From contig NW_025064881.1 of NCBI RefSeq assembly GCF_019112545.1, forward strand, positions 2,429,465 through 2,493,464: a DNA stretch of 64,000 nucleotides, given 5' to 3'. Shown here piece by piece: positions 54,944-64,000 of the stretch; position 1 is the first letter of the stretch; each line of letters opens with the position of its first letter. The translations under genes were made by a program, and so were the position numbers. This stretch comes from Guyanagaster necrorhizus. Taxonomy: Eukaryota > Basidiomycota > Agaricomycetes > Agaricales > Physalacriaceae. The notes under the pieces were generated by a model. The model searched no databases. It had not been told where the DNA came from and saw only the letters and a list, made by a program, of their open reading frames with translations.

Positions 54944-56930
54944 TGTATCTGTTCATATGATGCTTAGGTCTAACAATTAGCTTGAAGCTTTGTCTTCCCT
55001 TTCCTCATACACTATAGTGCAGAGAAAACTGAATGCTTAATCTTACTCCCTCAGATCTGAACTTTGACTGAGAGTTCTTTGAACTTCTTGCTTCTATCAT
55101 TAGAATCTTGTTAGGATTATTAGTGATCATCCAGCTGTGCTGGAGATGCTAATCAATCACTGCTTGGGTCATCAGATATTATAACAAACTTCTACATGTC
55201 CAATGAATCCTTTGAAATATAATCCCAGATCTTTCTCTCCATGACATCTCTGAATCCTGATGAACATCTCATCAGCCTCTGACAAGCCTCTTATCTGAAG
55301 CTGGGTCTAGCAGTCCACATCAAGAGGATGTTCAAGAAGAAGAAAGATACTGATACCCTCTCAGATGACTCAGCTGAAACTGCAATGCTCACATCACAGG
55401 ATTTAGAAACCCATAGACCTGAGGACTGCCCCCCAACTATGAGGATGAAAACCTCCCTGAAGACTTCTTCCAGCAGTCCTCTTCTCCTGACCATTCTAGA
55501 GACACTTGCACTCATGGGATTGCAGACCATGCTAGAGACTCTCAGTCCCACTTGGATGGCTGCAAGATCCTGACCTCCAGCTTCTAGGAGTCAGTCTCAC
55601 AGTTCTGCTGGCTCAGCCCACCACTCGGTTGAGATCAGTGGTGGGCTGGGGAGGGCCCCCTTGGACTGGCTTGATGACAAGTGAAAATATAGGGAAAACC
55701 AAAATGAAATCATTCATCAATTATTTCTTGCATAGAATCTTGACATCCCATTCAACTATGATGATGCCCTCTGACAAGAAGAACAAAGACAATGAGATCT
55801 TCCTCAGTCACTCTGTAACAAGCTTAAAGAGCATCTCATCCTCCAAGGGCAGGCGAGAAGGGCTGCTGAGCATGATCGATAGAACAGAGAGCAGCAGAGG
55901 AGTGTCAAAAGAGACCAGCTTGCAAGAGTCAACATCAGCAACTGGTATGGACTTCGACCAGAAGTTGCATCAGTACTTGCACCAGTACAAGCAGACTGCT
56001 CAGCCCCTATCTCAGTCTTTAGGAAGCTGAGCACCACTGAAACTGATCTCTGGACCTCAGAAGTCTGGGCAGATGCTGAAGTCCTCACTGCTGAGAAAGC
56101 CCAAGCAAGAGAAAGAACCCCTTCAGCCCAGGATAATGATCCAGGGACCACTCCATGCTCTCCAACCCCACAGTATCCCTCTCTCCAACAAACCCTTAGT
56201 GCTGACACCACATTCAGTGATGATGAGTCTGTCCTCAGATATTACAGACTACAAGTCTCTGATACCATCCACATCTCTGCCTGTGCCCTCTGAGAATTCT
56301 TTGGTAGTCATGTGATCAGACAGCTTCTTGATGACAAGTACTGAAGAAACATCCAGCTCTATCGCAAGCGAGTGGAGGTAGTGAGAGTGACAGGTGGAAA
56401 CTAGTATAACTCTGATATTAGAAGTCAGCTCACTTCCACCTATCTCAACACTTCAGACTTTTTGGGCCTCACCACTGATCTCTCTATCTAGCCAAAGCAG
56501 CAGAACAATGATACAACTACAAGAGAACATGGAGAGTTTCTATGATCCACTCAGCATTTTCCTCTCTAAGGAAGAGAGAGATGACATAGGTGAGGACAAA
56601 AAGGAGACTAAAAGCAGTGACCTGCTACAGGGACTGCCATATGACTCCTAAGAGGATACAGATGAAGAAGAATTAGGAAGAGTGATTTGAGAGGCTAGAT
56701 TGCAAGAGTACCAGAAGTACTACCTGTATGGGGTAAACTTCTTATAGCATGATGCCACTTAAGTGGCATCGCAAATGGGACAATTATATTTACATTTTAC
56801 ACCTAACAAACAAACAGAAATTCTGAGGCATATGGCTACTGACTATGCTACCCAGTAATATAATAGCAAGCATTCAGAGGATCCGGTTAGCCAACTATTA
56901 GCTTATCAACCAGCAACTCAAATATGACTA
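54944..56930 (+). pseudogene. element D: gag-like region
   Basis: A long decayed plus-strand coding region. Frames with many stops read, for example, VNISNWYGLRPEVASVLAPV, RNIQLYRKRVEVVRVTGGN and, at 56700-56920, REYQKYYLYGVNFL-like then VASQMGQLYLHFTPNKQTEI and LRHMATDYATQ. The last stretch aligns with the 5' gag region of element E (MGQRYLSANYVERAEILQYV, TTEWA), so both belong to one family. No pol follows; the element is 3'-truncated. Confidence 0.55.
56751..56770. repeat. 20-bp perfect palindrome
   Basis: GATGCCACTTAAGTGGCATC is its own reverse complement. It lies within the gag-like region of element D, so it may be chance or a remnant of a mobile-element end. Confidence 0.7.
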
Positions 56931-57243
56931 ATGCCACAATCACTCCCAATCACACTGAAATGAGCTGTGTACTTGGCCCTATCGGCTTCAGCTCTAACTG
57001 CTCCTCTCTGTTTTTTATTTCTTACATCCTCTGGAGGTGATGGTGAATCTGACCTGGCTACTCTATGAGTTGTTGTATGATTCCTGCCCTCTTTCATTGA
57101 ATGCCTAGAAAAACCCTGCTCCCTGCTCTCATCTAATGGTTCTTGCTCCACTGGTTTATTAGATAGTGGCCTCTTACTGTAAGTCTGCATTCCTGACTCT
57201 TGGCTTGTCTGTGTTAAGCCCAAACTCCATGTGACTATCAACA
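56931..57243. other. unassigned segment between elements D and E
   Basis: A 108-codon minus-strand open frame (hydrophilic, SDSPSPPEDVRNKKQRGAVR) is the only content. It has two or so CG dinucleotides and no match I recognise. It may be part of an older repeat. Confidence 0.3.
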
Positions 57244-57722
57244 TGTGATAAACAGTTCAGAACCTCACACTTCAGATTAGACTGACTGAGTTCACTGATG
57301 TGTCAATAGAGGTGTGTGGTCAAGGTGGTTGCAAGTCACTTAAGATAGAATGGTAGAGAATAAACTTTAGCTCAAAGCTGGGGTATTACAGCAAGAGCTA
57401 CACTACTTAAATACTGTTCTGTTATCAGGCTATTAATAAATATTCACAAAAGATATTGTCTGTTGTAGAGCTGTTATCCCTGCTGTTGCCAGTCTCTCCA
57501 CAAAAGCTGTTGTCATGCTGTTGTGCTGTGGTTGCTGTGCAGTAATTGTAGAACAAAAGGAGTAGCATTCTCTCTTTGCAGTGCACAGCCATGATAAGAC
57601 AATGACTGACTGGGTTGGCATTCCCACAGTCCTAAGTGCTGGCCTAAGCACCCTGACCAAGCAAAGATAGGGGTTATTTCTAAAGAGAAAAAGAAAGAAA
57701 ATAAGAAAAATTATAATATTAC
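57244..57722 (-). repeat. 3' LTR of element E
   Basis: About 479 bp. On minus it begins at the purine tract AAGGAGGGGG followed by TAATATTATAATTTTTC and ends GTTTATCACA. The internal coding region follows directly at higher coordinates. The matching 5' LTR should lie at or beyond the right edge of the window. Confidence 0.65.
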
Positions 57723-57938
57723 CCCCTCCTTAAGACCATCATCCTGATGGTTAAGTTAGGATAAGTCATCCTGAGCAGTCACAGCATCAGCATCTCCATC
57801 CTCCATGGAGATTGCTCTTTGCTGTATGTTCTTTGGTTTCTGTTTCGCAGATGGTGGATGTTCTGGTCTTGTATGTTTGACTATTTGTGGCTTGCCTATC
57901 ACAGGGTCAGCCTCTCTATCCTTCTTAATATTGTCCTT

Positions 57939-58661
57939 TCACATTTCTATATATCCTCTGCTGACTGCAGGTGGCTGATCTGCTGGATCCATCATAGGAC
58001 GTGTTTGCAGATTCATAAAGACTTTGACTACAGGTGGATGTATTTGCTCAGGGATAATATTGAATATGATTCCCTTTGTGTCAACCTTATTGATTTTGTG
58101 TTTGTAGTCCTGAATTGCCTCTTCTGCATTCATATACTTTTCATTGACCCATTGGTTTGATTTTGGTCCATATCCTTTCCAGCTGACTAGGTAGTCAATG
58201 GTTGTTTTCATGCCTCTGCCTTGTGCTTTAACCTTTTGAGTTTTGTGATTTAGCACTTCATCAATTTCATAGTGTTCTTCATCATCGATGAGTTCTGCTG
58301 GAGGTGGAGATGGTCATTCCTGGTTTGGAAAGGCTGGTGCCATGTATAGTATCAACAATGTTTCATTAAAAACATTATGAATTTTCCAAGTTGCAGAGAG
58401 TTGCAACTTGTATGTGGAATCACCAATCTTGGTGATGACTTTGAATGGTCCTATTTGTTTGTCTGCAAGTTTTTGTCTTGGCCTCAGTAGATGGAGATTT
58501 GTAGTATTCAGCCAAACTCTGTCATTGGTTGAATATTGATGTGCTGGTTGTCGATATTTATCATACTGCTTCTTCATTGTTGAAGCAGCTTTTTCGAGAG
58601 CTGTCTTAGTTTCCTCATGGATCTTTGCTATCATTGTTGCAAATTCTATTGATGCTAGCAT
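57939..58661 (-). pseudogene. element E: integrase C-terminus and chromodomain
   Basis: Integrase end: KKQYDKYRQPAHQYSTNDRV, WLNTTNLHLLRPRQKLADKQ, GPFKVITKIGDSTYKLQL. The chromodomain lies at about 58120-58270: TTIDYLVSWKGYGPKSNQWV, then NEKYMNAEEAIQDY. Chromodomains steer this class to heterochromatin. A stop and a frame change separate the two frames. Confidence 0.8.
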
Positions 58662-58781
58662 TGTTGTGTGAACCTATCTGGTTTGTGCAACTGGTGGGTT
58701 CCATCCGTAGTTCACAAAGAACAGTGTTTTACTCATTGCTGAGTGAATTCTGTTATTATGTTGGAAAGCCATTAGTGCAAG

Positions 58782-59340
58782 CTATTCTATCCAATCGTCC
58801 TGTCGATAACTGATGAAAAGTCTGAGGTACTTTTTAATTTCTTGGTTGGCCCATTCCATTTGGCCATCTGTCTGTGGATAGTATACTGTTGAAGCATTCC
58901 GTTTGATATTAAGCAGTCGATATAGGTTGTCCAAGAATTTGAACATGAATTGTGGACCTCTGTCTGAAATTACTACTTGAGGCATTCCATATTTTGCATA
59001 TACCTCATCACATAGTATTTTCACCCATCCTTCAGATGTGAGTTCTGTTAAGCAGGCGATCAGAATAATCACATCATAGCCATTGCTTTTAGAAAGTCTA
59101 GTTATCATATCCACTAAGATATGGGTCCATGGTGATGAAGAGACCTTATTAGGATAGAGTGGAGCTGCCCTGGGTTGTGTTGAAGTCTTGTCTCATTGGC
59201 AAACTTTATAAGCCTTGATATATCAGATGATATCATAGTTCATTTTTAGCCACCAATATTCTCTCAAGACTAATTCCTTCGTTTTAGTGATTTCTGAGTG
59301 TCTAGCAGTCATGTGATCATGACATGTGGCAATGATATCA
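58782..59340 (-). pseudogene. element E: integrase core
   Basis: Degraded core with MPQVVISDRGPQFMFKFLDN (second catalytic Asp context) and STVYYPQTDGQMEWANQEIK (catalytic Glu region uses QMEWAN). The first Asp region near WVDMITRLSKSNGYD is decayed. The upstream zinc-binding part shows TGA where CGA is expected near 59193. Confidence 0.75.
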
Positions 59341-59342
59341 CC

Positions 59343-61085
59343 TCAAAGTCCTTGATCCCTTGGGATATAGATCTGCCTATTATAGCAGATCATCCCTCCT
59401 TCTTTCTTCAGTCCCTGCTCATAATTGAGGGATAAGGTGATCCTTTGATTCCACTTGTGGGGGTCCCATATGGTGCTCTTGATACGTTCATGCATCTCCT
59501 CTTCTGTCAGCATGATCATTGCCTGGAAGTGTTCTGGTTGTAGTAATACGACCTCTTTGTTGTCATCTCCTCCTTGGTTGTGATCTGTCTTACAGCTGAG
59601 GAAATTGGCCTTCTTGTTTGCTGCTCCAGCCTTGTGGTGAAGCATGTATTCATATTCAGATAATTCTGTTACTCATCTGGCTTGTCTGCGATTAAGCTTT
59701 TGGGGTTGTCAGAAATATCAGAGATTCTGATGATCAGTCCAGATCTCGAAGGTCTGATTGGCTCCAATGAGATAATGCTGCCATTCAGCAAGAGTGAGCA
59801 TTATAGCGAGGAGTTCTTTGTCATAAATCTCATAGTTGCACTCTGTTACTGTGAGCACCTTTGACATAAAGACGATGGGTCACTATTTGCCATCTTGTTT
59901 CTGTAAGAGTATGGCTCCAATGGTGCCTTCACTAGAGTTGGCCTCCACCCTGAACCTTCCATTCTGACTTGATATAGCTAGAATGACATCTTCGGCTAGT
60001 TGGTGTTTAAGATCATTAAATGCTGCCCACTGAGAAACTCCTCAAGTCTATGAGGAATTTCTGGTTAATTGCATCATGGGTCAGACTATTTTGCTGTAAT
60101 CCTGGATAAATCATCAGTAGAAGTTGGTGAATCCAAGGAAAGATTGCAGTTCCTTCTTCTTCATCAGTTCCAGCCATTCAGTCACTCTGACCACTTTGAC
60201 AGGGTCCATCCTGATGCTTCCTTTGCTGATAATGACTCTGAGATATTTGGTCTCTAATACCTCAAATTTGCATTTCTCAGCCTTGAGGAAAAGTCAATGC
60301 TTCCTCATCAAGGATAGTACCTATCATACTATCCATTGGTATTCTTTCTTGGTTTTGGATATAATGAGTATGTCATCCAAATAGATTGTCACCTTTCCAG
60401 TGGCAATGAGATCTTTGAAGATGTCATTCATCATCCACTGGAAGGTAGCCAGTGAGTTGGTGAGTCCAAAGAACATAACTATTGGTTCAAATAGACCATG
60501 GTTAGTTCGAAAAGCAGTCTTCCACTCATCGCCCTCTTTGATTCACATGTTGTTGTACCCCCACTGAACATCCAGTTTGGTGTAGTACCTGGCACCCTGG
60601 AGTTTGTCCATTAACTCCACAATTAAAGAAAGTGAATAACAATTTTTGATTGTCATCTCATTAAGCTTCTGATAATCTTGTACCAGTCGAAGTTTCCCAT
60701 TCTTCTTTTTGACGAAAAAGAAGGATGATACCATCGGTGACTTTGATAGTCAGATCCTTCTGCTAAATAAGTTCTCCTCGAGAAACTTGTCTAGTTTCTG
60801 TTGTTTGTTATTGCCCAGTGGGTAATACTTGCAATCTAAGTTGGCATTTGAGTTGGAAATTAATTCGATGGCATAGTCTCAGGGCTTTGCATCAGATAGT
60901 TCATCAAAACTCTCTTTTTTGAATAAATTCTGATAGTTATGTACCCATTCAGGTACCATTTCCTCGAATGTCTTTTCCTCCTTTCCAGCATTGGCTTTTG
61001 CTGCTAGGTCATTAGCATGGTGTATTGCTCGAATGCTAATGGCCCTTTGTAGGTTGATGATGAGAATCATTTCACCATCTTCCAT
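59343..61085 (-). pseudogene. element E: reverse transcriptase and RNase H
   Basis: Reverse transcriptase: FEEMVPEWVHNYQNLFKKES, FFFVKKKNGKLRLVQDYQKL, ARYYTKLDVQWGYNNM and the catalytic YLDD at 60383-60372. RNase H follows with NYEIYDKELL-like frames at about 59810-59840 and HHKAGAANKKANFLSCKTDH. Multiple stops and frame changes; the catalytic box is intact. Confidence 0.8.
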
Positions 61086-61560
61086 TTCTTCATCCTATCA
61101 GTCCTCAGAATCTTCATCCAGTAATTCAAATGGAATTTTCTGGCAATGATATCGAGCAAAAATAATATGTCTGGTCTTCCAATTGATTAGTGGATTGTGT
61201 CTGATTAGCTAATCATGACCAAGGAATATTTTCTTGGTCTTTAGTTCAGTCACTGCCAAGTTGATTCATTCTGAATGATCACTAATAATGAGCCTAAGCT
61301 CTATGTATTTGGTGATTGATCCAGCCTGATTCCTTGTCCTGTCTGCATTATAGACTGGGATAGGTGCCACTATTGTCCAAGTGAGCAGTTGGTGCTTATT
61401 GATGAAAGCCCAGTTGATGGAACTCCCTGTGCAGCTGCTGTCAATCAGGGCGGTGACTGCATAGGTAGATCAGGACGTTAATGTCTCAATCTGGGCCTTG
61501 GCTAATAGGTCCTGTCCTGGGGATTTGAAGCATTGAATGAATTTTCATGGTCCATGTAAT
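61086..61560 (-). pseudogene. element E: retropepsin
   Basis: The active-site-like stretch VTALIDSSCTGSSINWAFI lies at about 61400-61455 and LKTKKIFLGHD further down, the flap and C-terminal part of gypsy proteases. DSS replaces the usual DSG. Interrupted by TAG and TGA. Confidence 0.65.
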
Positions 61561-63930
61561 TTGTCGAGCCACTCCAAGGCTTGGCATCATTCTTTGGCTT
61601 GCATTTCAGTGATCATCTTGTCAATCACTTCTTCAGCTCAGATCTTGTGTATCCAGTCCTTGAGTACTATCTTTGCTGCTGCTTCATCCTTGGCATCTCT
61701 GATGGCTCACCAAGTCCATTTGGTGTCAAATAGCTTTAGCCAATCAGTGGAGTTCTCTACCTCTGTTTGGCCTGAAGGCAGTTGAGTCTGTTTTATATAT
61801 TTAGCTTGATGAACTTTTGACAATGATGCACCTTTAGGGCTCTCTGCTCCTTTTCAGCCCTTCATCAGTGCTTGAGTTGTTGGAGTCAGTTATTCTGGTT
61901 CCTTAGGCAATTCCATAAAAGTGGTACTATCAGGTATATTCAAATGCACACATAATTTAGACATAGGTGGGGTAACTACAGAAGAGAAATTGTCAGTCCA
62001 TTCAATGGCTGGGGGTGACAGTCCACTAATTAGTATTTGGGCTGAGTCAGTGGAATCGCTCACTGCTCAGCCTTGCCTTTTACCTCCTTAGGCTTATCTT
62101 CAGGTCCAAGATCTTGGTTCTCCTTCATCAACTCAGCAATCTGCACTCAGATATCCTCCTGGGTGCATTTATTCTTCTTCTGGAGGCAGTTTCATGCTAT
62201 GTGCCCCTTTTGGCCACAATTAAAACATTTTTCTCCCTTCTTGAGGCAATCCACATCCATCAGCTGACTCATTCCAGTAAATGTCATGCCCATACCGGTT
62301 TGCTTCTCTCCGAAAGAAGTTGGGGTCAAGCTCCCAGGCTTGGTGGATGTAGGCATAGCCAAGGCAGAAGGCTTTGAGCCTTGTCTCTGGCCTCTATAAG
62401 TCCCATATACCAGAGTTGTCACTTCTGTCTTCTGTCATTGTCATTCTTTGTACATGGTGATGATTCAGGCCTTTCAAGTCATTCCAACTCATTGAAGTAG
62501 TCAGTGACAGCCTTGCCAGCCATCTTGTACTCCTTCATCTTCTGTTTGTGGATTTCTTGGATGGCTGAGTCTGTGAATTTGTTGATGATCATTTGTTTGA
62601 ATACCGGCCATGAAGGGTATCAGTGATGAGTCCTTGTGGTGGACCAGAATGTCAGAGAGATTAGAACCTATCAGGTCTTTGCTTTGTCAGCCATATGAGT
62701 GACCACAAATATGATTTTGTATATGTCAGCAAGGAAATATAGTATGAATACTTGAAAGTACTGGTCACAGTCGATCAGGAACCAGTTGATATCATTGGAG
62801 GCACCTTGGAAGAGTTTAGGCTCTGCTATCAGAATGAGTTTAACATTGAGGATTTGAGCCTCTGCATTAAGGGCGGGCATCAAGTTAAGCCACCCTCCAG
62901 TAGACAATCCAGACTATCTGCTCAGAGGTCCTGGGAAGGAATGAAGGGAGCCATCATTGGCAACAGGACTTCCCAGTGGGAGAGCTGTCTTCTGCACTAT
63001 TTGTCCATTTCTGATGGTCCAGCCTTGGGCAAGCACCACAGAGTTGTCTTCTGTTGAGACTGGTTCAGCAGGTTTGGGGTCCTTGCTGCCTTTGACTTCA
63101 TCTGGTGACAGCTGTCTGGCAAATGGTTGCCAAACTGGAAACCTCTACAGATTCAGGTGGTAACTACTCAGCTTGGGTCAGTACTGAGAAAGCTGAGATG
63201 CTATACTGCAGATGGCAGAGGTGATGAACAAGTATCTTGATGACATCATTTGAATAGTGGGTGCTATATTGGCCAGCTAGCTTGGTATAATACTCAGCAT
63301 CTATAGTCTGGATGTTGTGTCATACTTTGGCCTGTATGATGGTAATGCCTGCATCTGATGTCTTAAGTATCTTTTATTGTAAATAAAAATGGCCCATTCA
63401 GTGGTCACATATTGTAAAATCTCTGCACGCTCGACATAGTTGGCAGAGAGGTACCTTTGTCCCATGGGCAACACCAACCAGGTGTCATCCATCCACAATA
63501 TCATTGTTCCTTCCCTGAACAACTTCATAAAATCCTCCTTTCATGCTTCTTATGCTAACTCTCTCTGCTTCTGTTCATATATATTGATGTTCCACAAGCT
63601 GACCTAGTCAGTTGAAAGATCCACAACTTCCCCATCATGATCCTCCTCCCTCTCATCATCCATGTTCCTACTGGTGGTCTCGCTGTCCACATTCCCCTTG
63701 AGGAGAAAACTGTCACATGAGTTGTAGACCTCTGGGATGGCTGTGCTGAGGCTGCATGCTGAGTCCAGCATCATCAGGTCTAGGGTGAGGAGTAGGCAGC
63801 CACTCGGGCTGCTCTGGTAGCTCCTCGATGCTCATTGCTGTACACACCATTGCTCTGTGATATCAGCAGAAGTTTCTGTAAAACTTTGGGTTAAGGAAGA
63901 GAGTCACAAAACTTCCATCAAAGAATCTCT
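61561..63930 (-). pseudogene. element E: gag with CCHC zinc knuckle
   Basis: The knuckle reads CFNCGQKGHIA, then a TGA in place of the CGA expected for the Arg before NC (at about 62200), so C-x2-C-x4-H-x4-C is kept apart from this stop. Upstream is the capsid-like region with WFLIDCDQYFQVFILYFLAD and, at 63300-63530, MKLFREGTMILWMDDTWLVL then PMGQRYLSANYVERAEILQY. Frames are broken in several places. Confidence 0.7.
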
Positions 63931-64000
63931 TGAGGTTACCGGTGACACGCCCTCTCCTCGTTCAGGCATGTAAAATTGTGAAAATTGCGAATACATGGGC
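63931..64000. other. right-edge sequence with several CGs
   Basis: The last 70 bp contain several CG dinucleotides (ACCGGTGACACG, CTCGTTC, TTGCGAA) after a CG-poor stretch. It could be the element E 5' leader/LTR or a new flank; too short to decide. Confidence 0.3.

Larger units (their letters stand above)
57723..63930 (-). mobile_element. element E: chromovirus (Ty3/gypsy with chromodomain), 5' end outside
   Basis: The most complete copy. Going down from the right: gag, zinc knuckle, retropepsin, reverse transcriptase, RNase H, integrase, chromodomain, then the 3' LTR. Each part is recognisable but frames are broken by stops and shifts, so it is not autonomous. It keeps scattered CG dinucleotides, unlike the elements to its left, and is therefore probably the youngest insertion. 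Confidence 0.85.

Noticed and set aside
57723..63930. an intact, active retrotransposon
   Set aside because: Stops and frame changes occur in gag, protease, reverse transcriptase and integrase.
1..64000. CRISPR arrays, rRNA or bacterial operons
   Set aside because: No regular spacer repeats, no rRNA motifs and no ribosome-binding-site-linked gene runs; introns throughout show a eukaryote.

Overview
The window is nuclear DNA of a filamentous, probably mushroom-forming basidiomycete (Agaricomycetes-like). The evidence is tightly packed genes cut by many introns of about 45-60 nt with GT..AG ends, head-to-head and tail-to-tail pairs only 50-400 bp apart, and proteins that fit basidiomycete families (a Cys-rich single-pass membrane family, F-box/LRR proteins, PA28, PacC, Ade5,7). 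I cannot name the species. Exon joins were worked out by hand from splice signals, reading phase and family conservation, so most genes are given as spans with the exons I could resolve. Positions 1-49,740 are ordinary gene-rich euchromatin. In order it holds: an LRR-type protein cut by the window edge; proteasome lid subunit RPN5; mitoribosomal RSM25; a peroxisomal-looking 4-coumarate-CoA-ligase-like enzyme; Mediator MED7; a BCL7-like protein; a tiny three-exon metallothionein; an apolipoprotein N-acyltransferase-like carbon-nitrogen hydrolase; an unknown protein; a Cys-rich membrane protein; a 1,105-residue disordered protein; the purine enzyme ADE5,7; an ankyrin/CCCH RNA-binding protein; NAD-dependent glycerol-3-phosphate dehydrogenase; the SNARE SED5; nucleolar NOP6; an F-box protein; APC5; an amidase; a disordered unknown; the ribosome-assembly chaperone RRB1; proteasome activator PA28; TAF1; the pH regulator PacC; myosin regulatory light chain; and a small unknown. 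These are mainly core functions (proteasome, transcription initiation, ribosome assembly, cell cycle, secretion, purine synthesis) with no metabolic cluster. Positions from about 50,030 to 64,000 are a retrotransposon graveyard. At least five chromovirus-type (Ty3/gypsy with chromodomain) fragments lie next to or inside one another in both orientations, with recognisable LTRs, gag with zinc knuckle, retropepsin, reverse transcriptase (YLDD kept in the youngest copy), RNase H, integrase and chromodomain. All are broken by stops, many of them TGA where CGA is expected. From about 50,032 to 55,625 I found no CG dinucleotide at all, a sharp mark of CpG methylation and deamination or a RIP-like process; the copy at 57,244-64,000 still has some CGs and looks younger. 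The observations most worth following up are the metallothionein whose first coding exon appears to be only the ATG, six PacC-type GCCAAG sites in 136 bp just upstream of pacC, three consecutive microexons (9, 14 and 18 nt) in PA28, the Lnt-like hydrolase with all three catalytic residues, and the CpG-free block.
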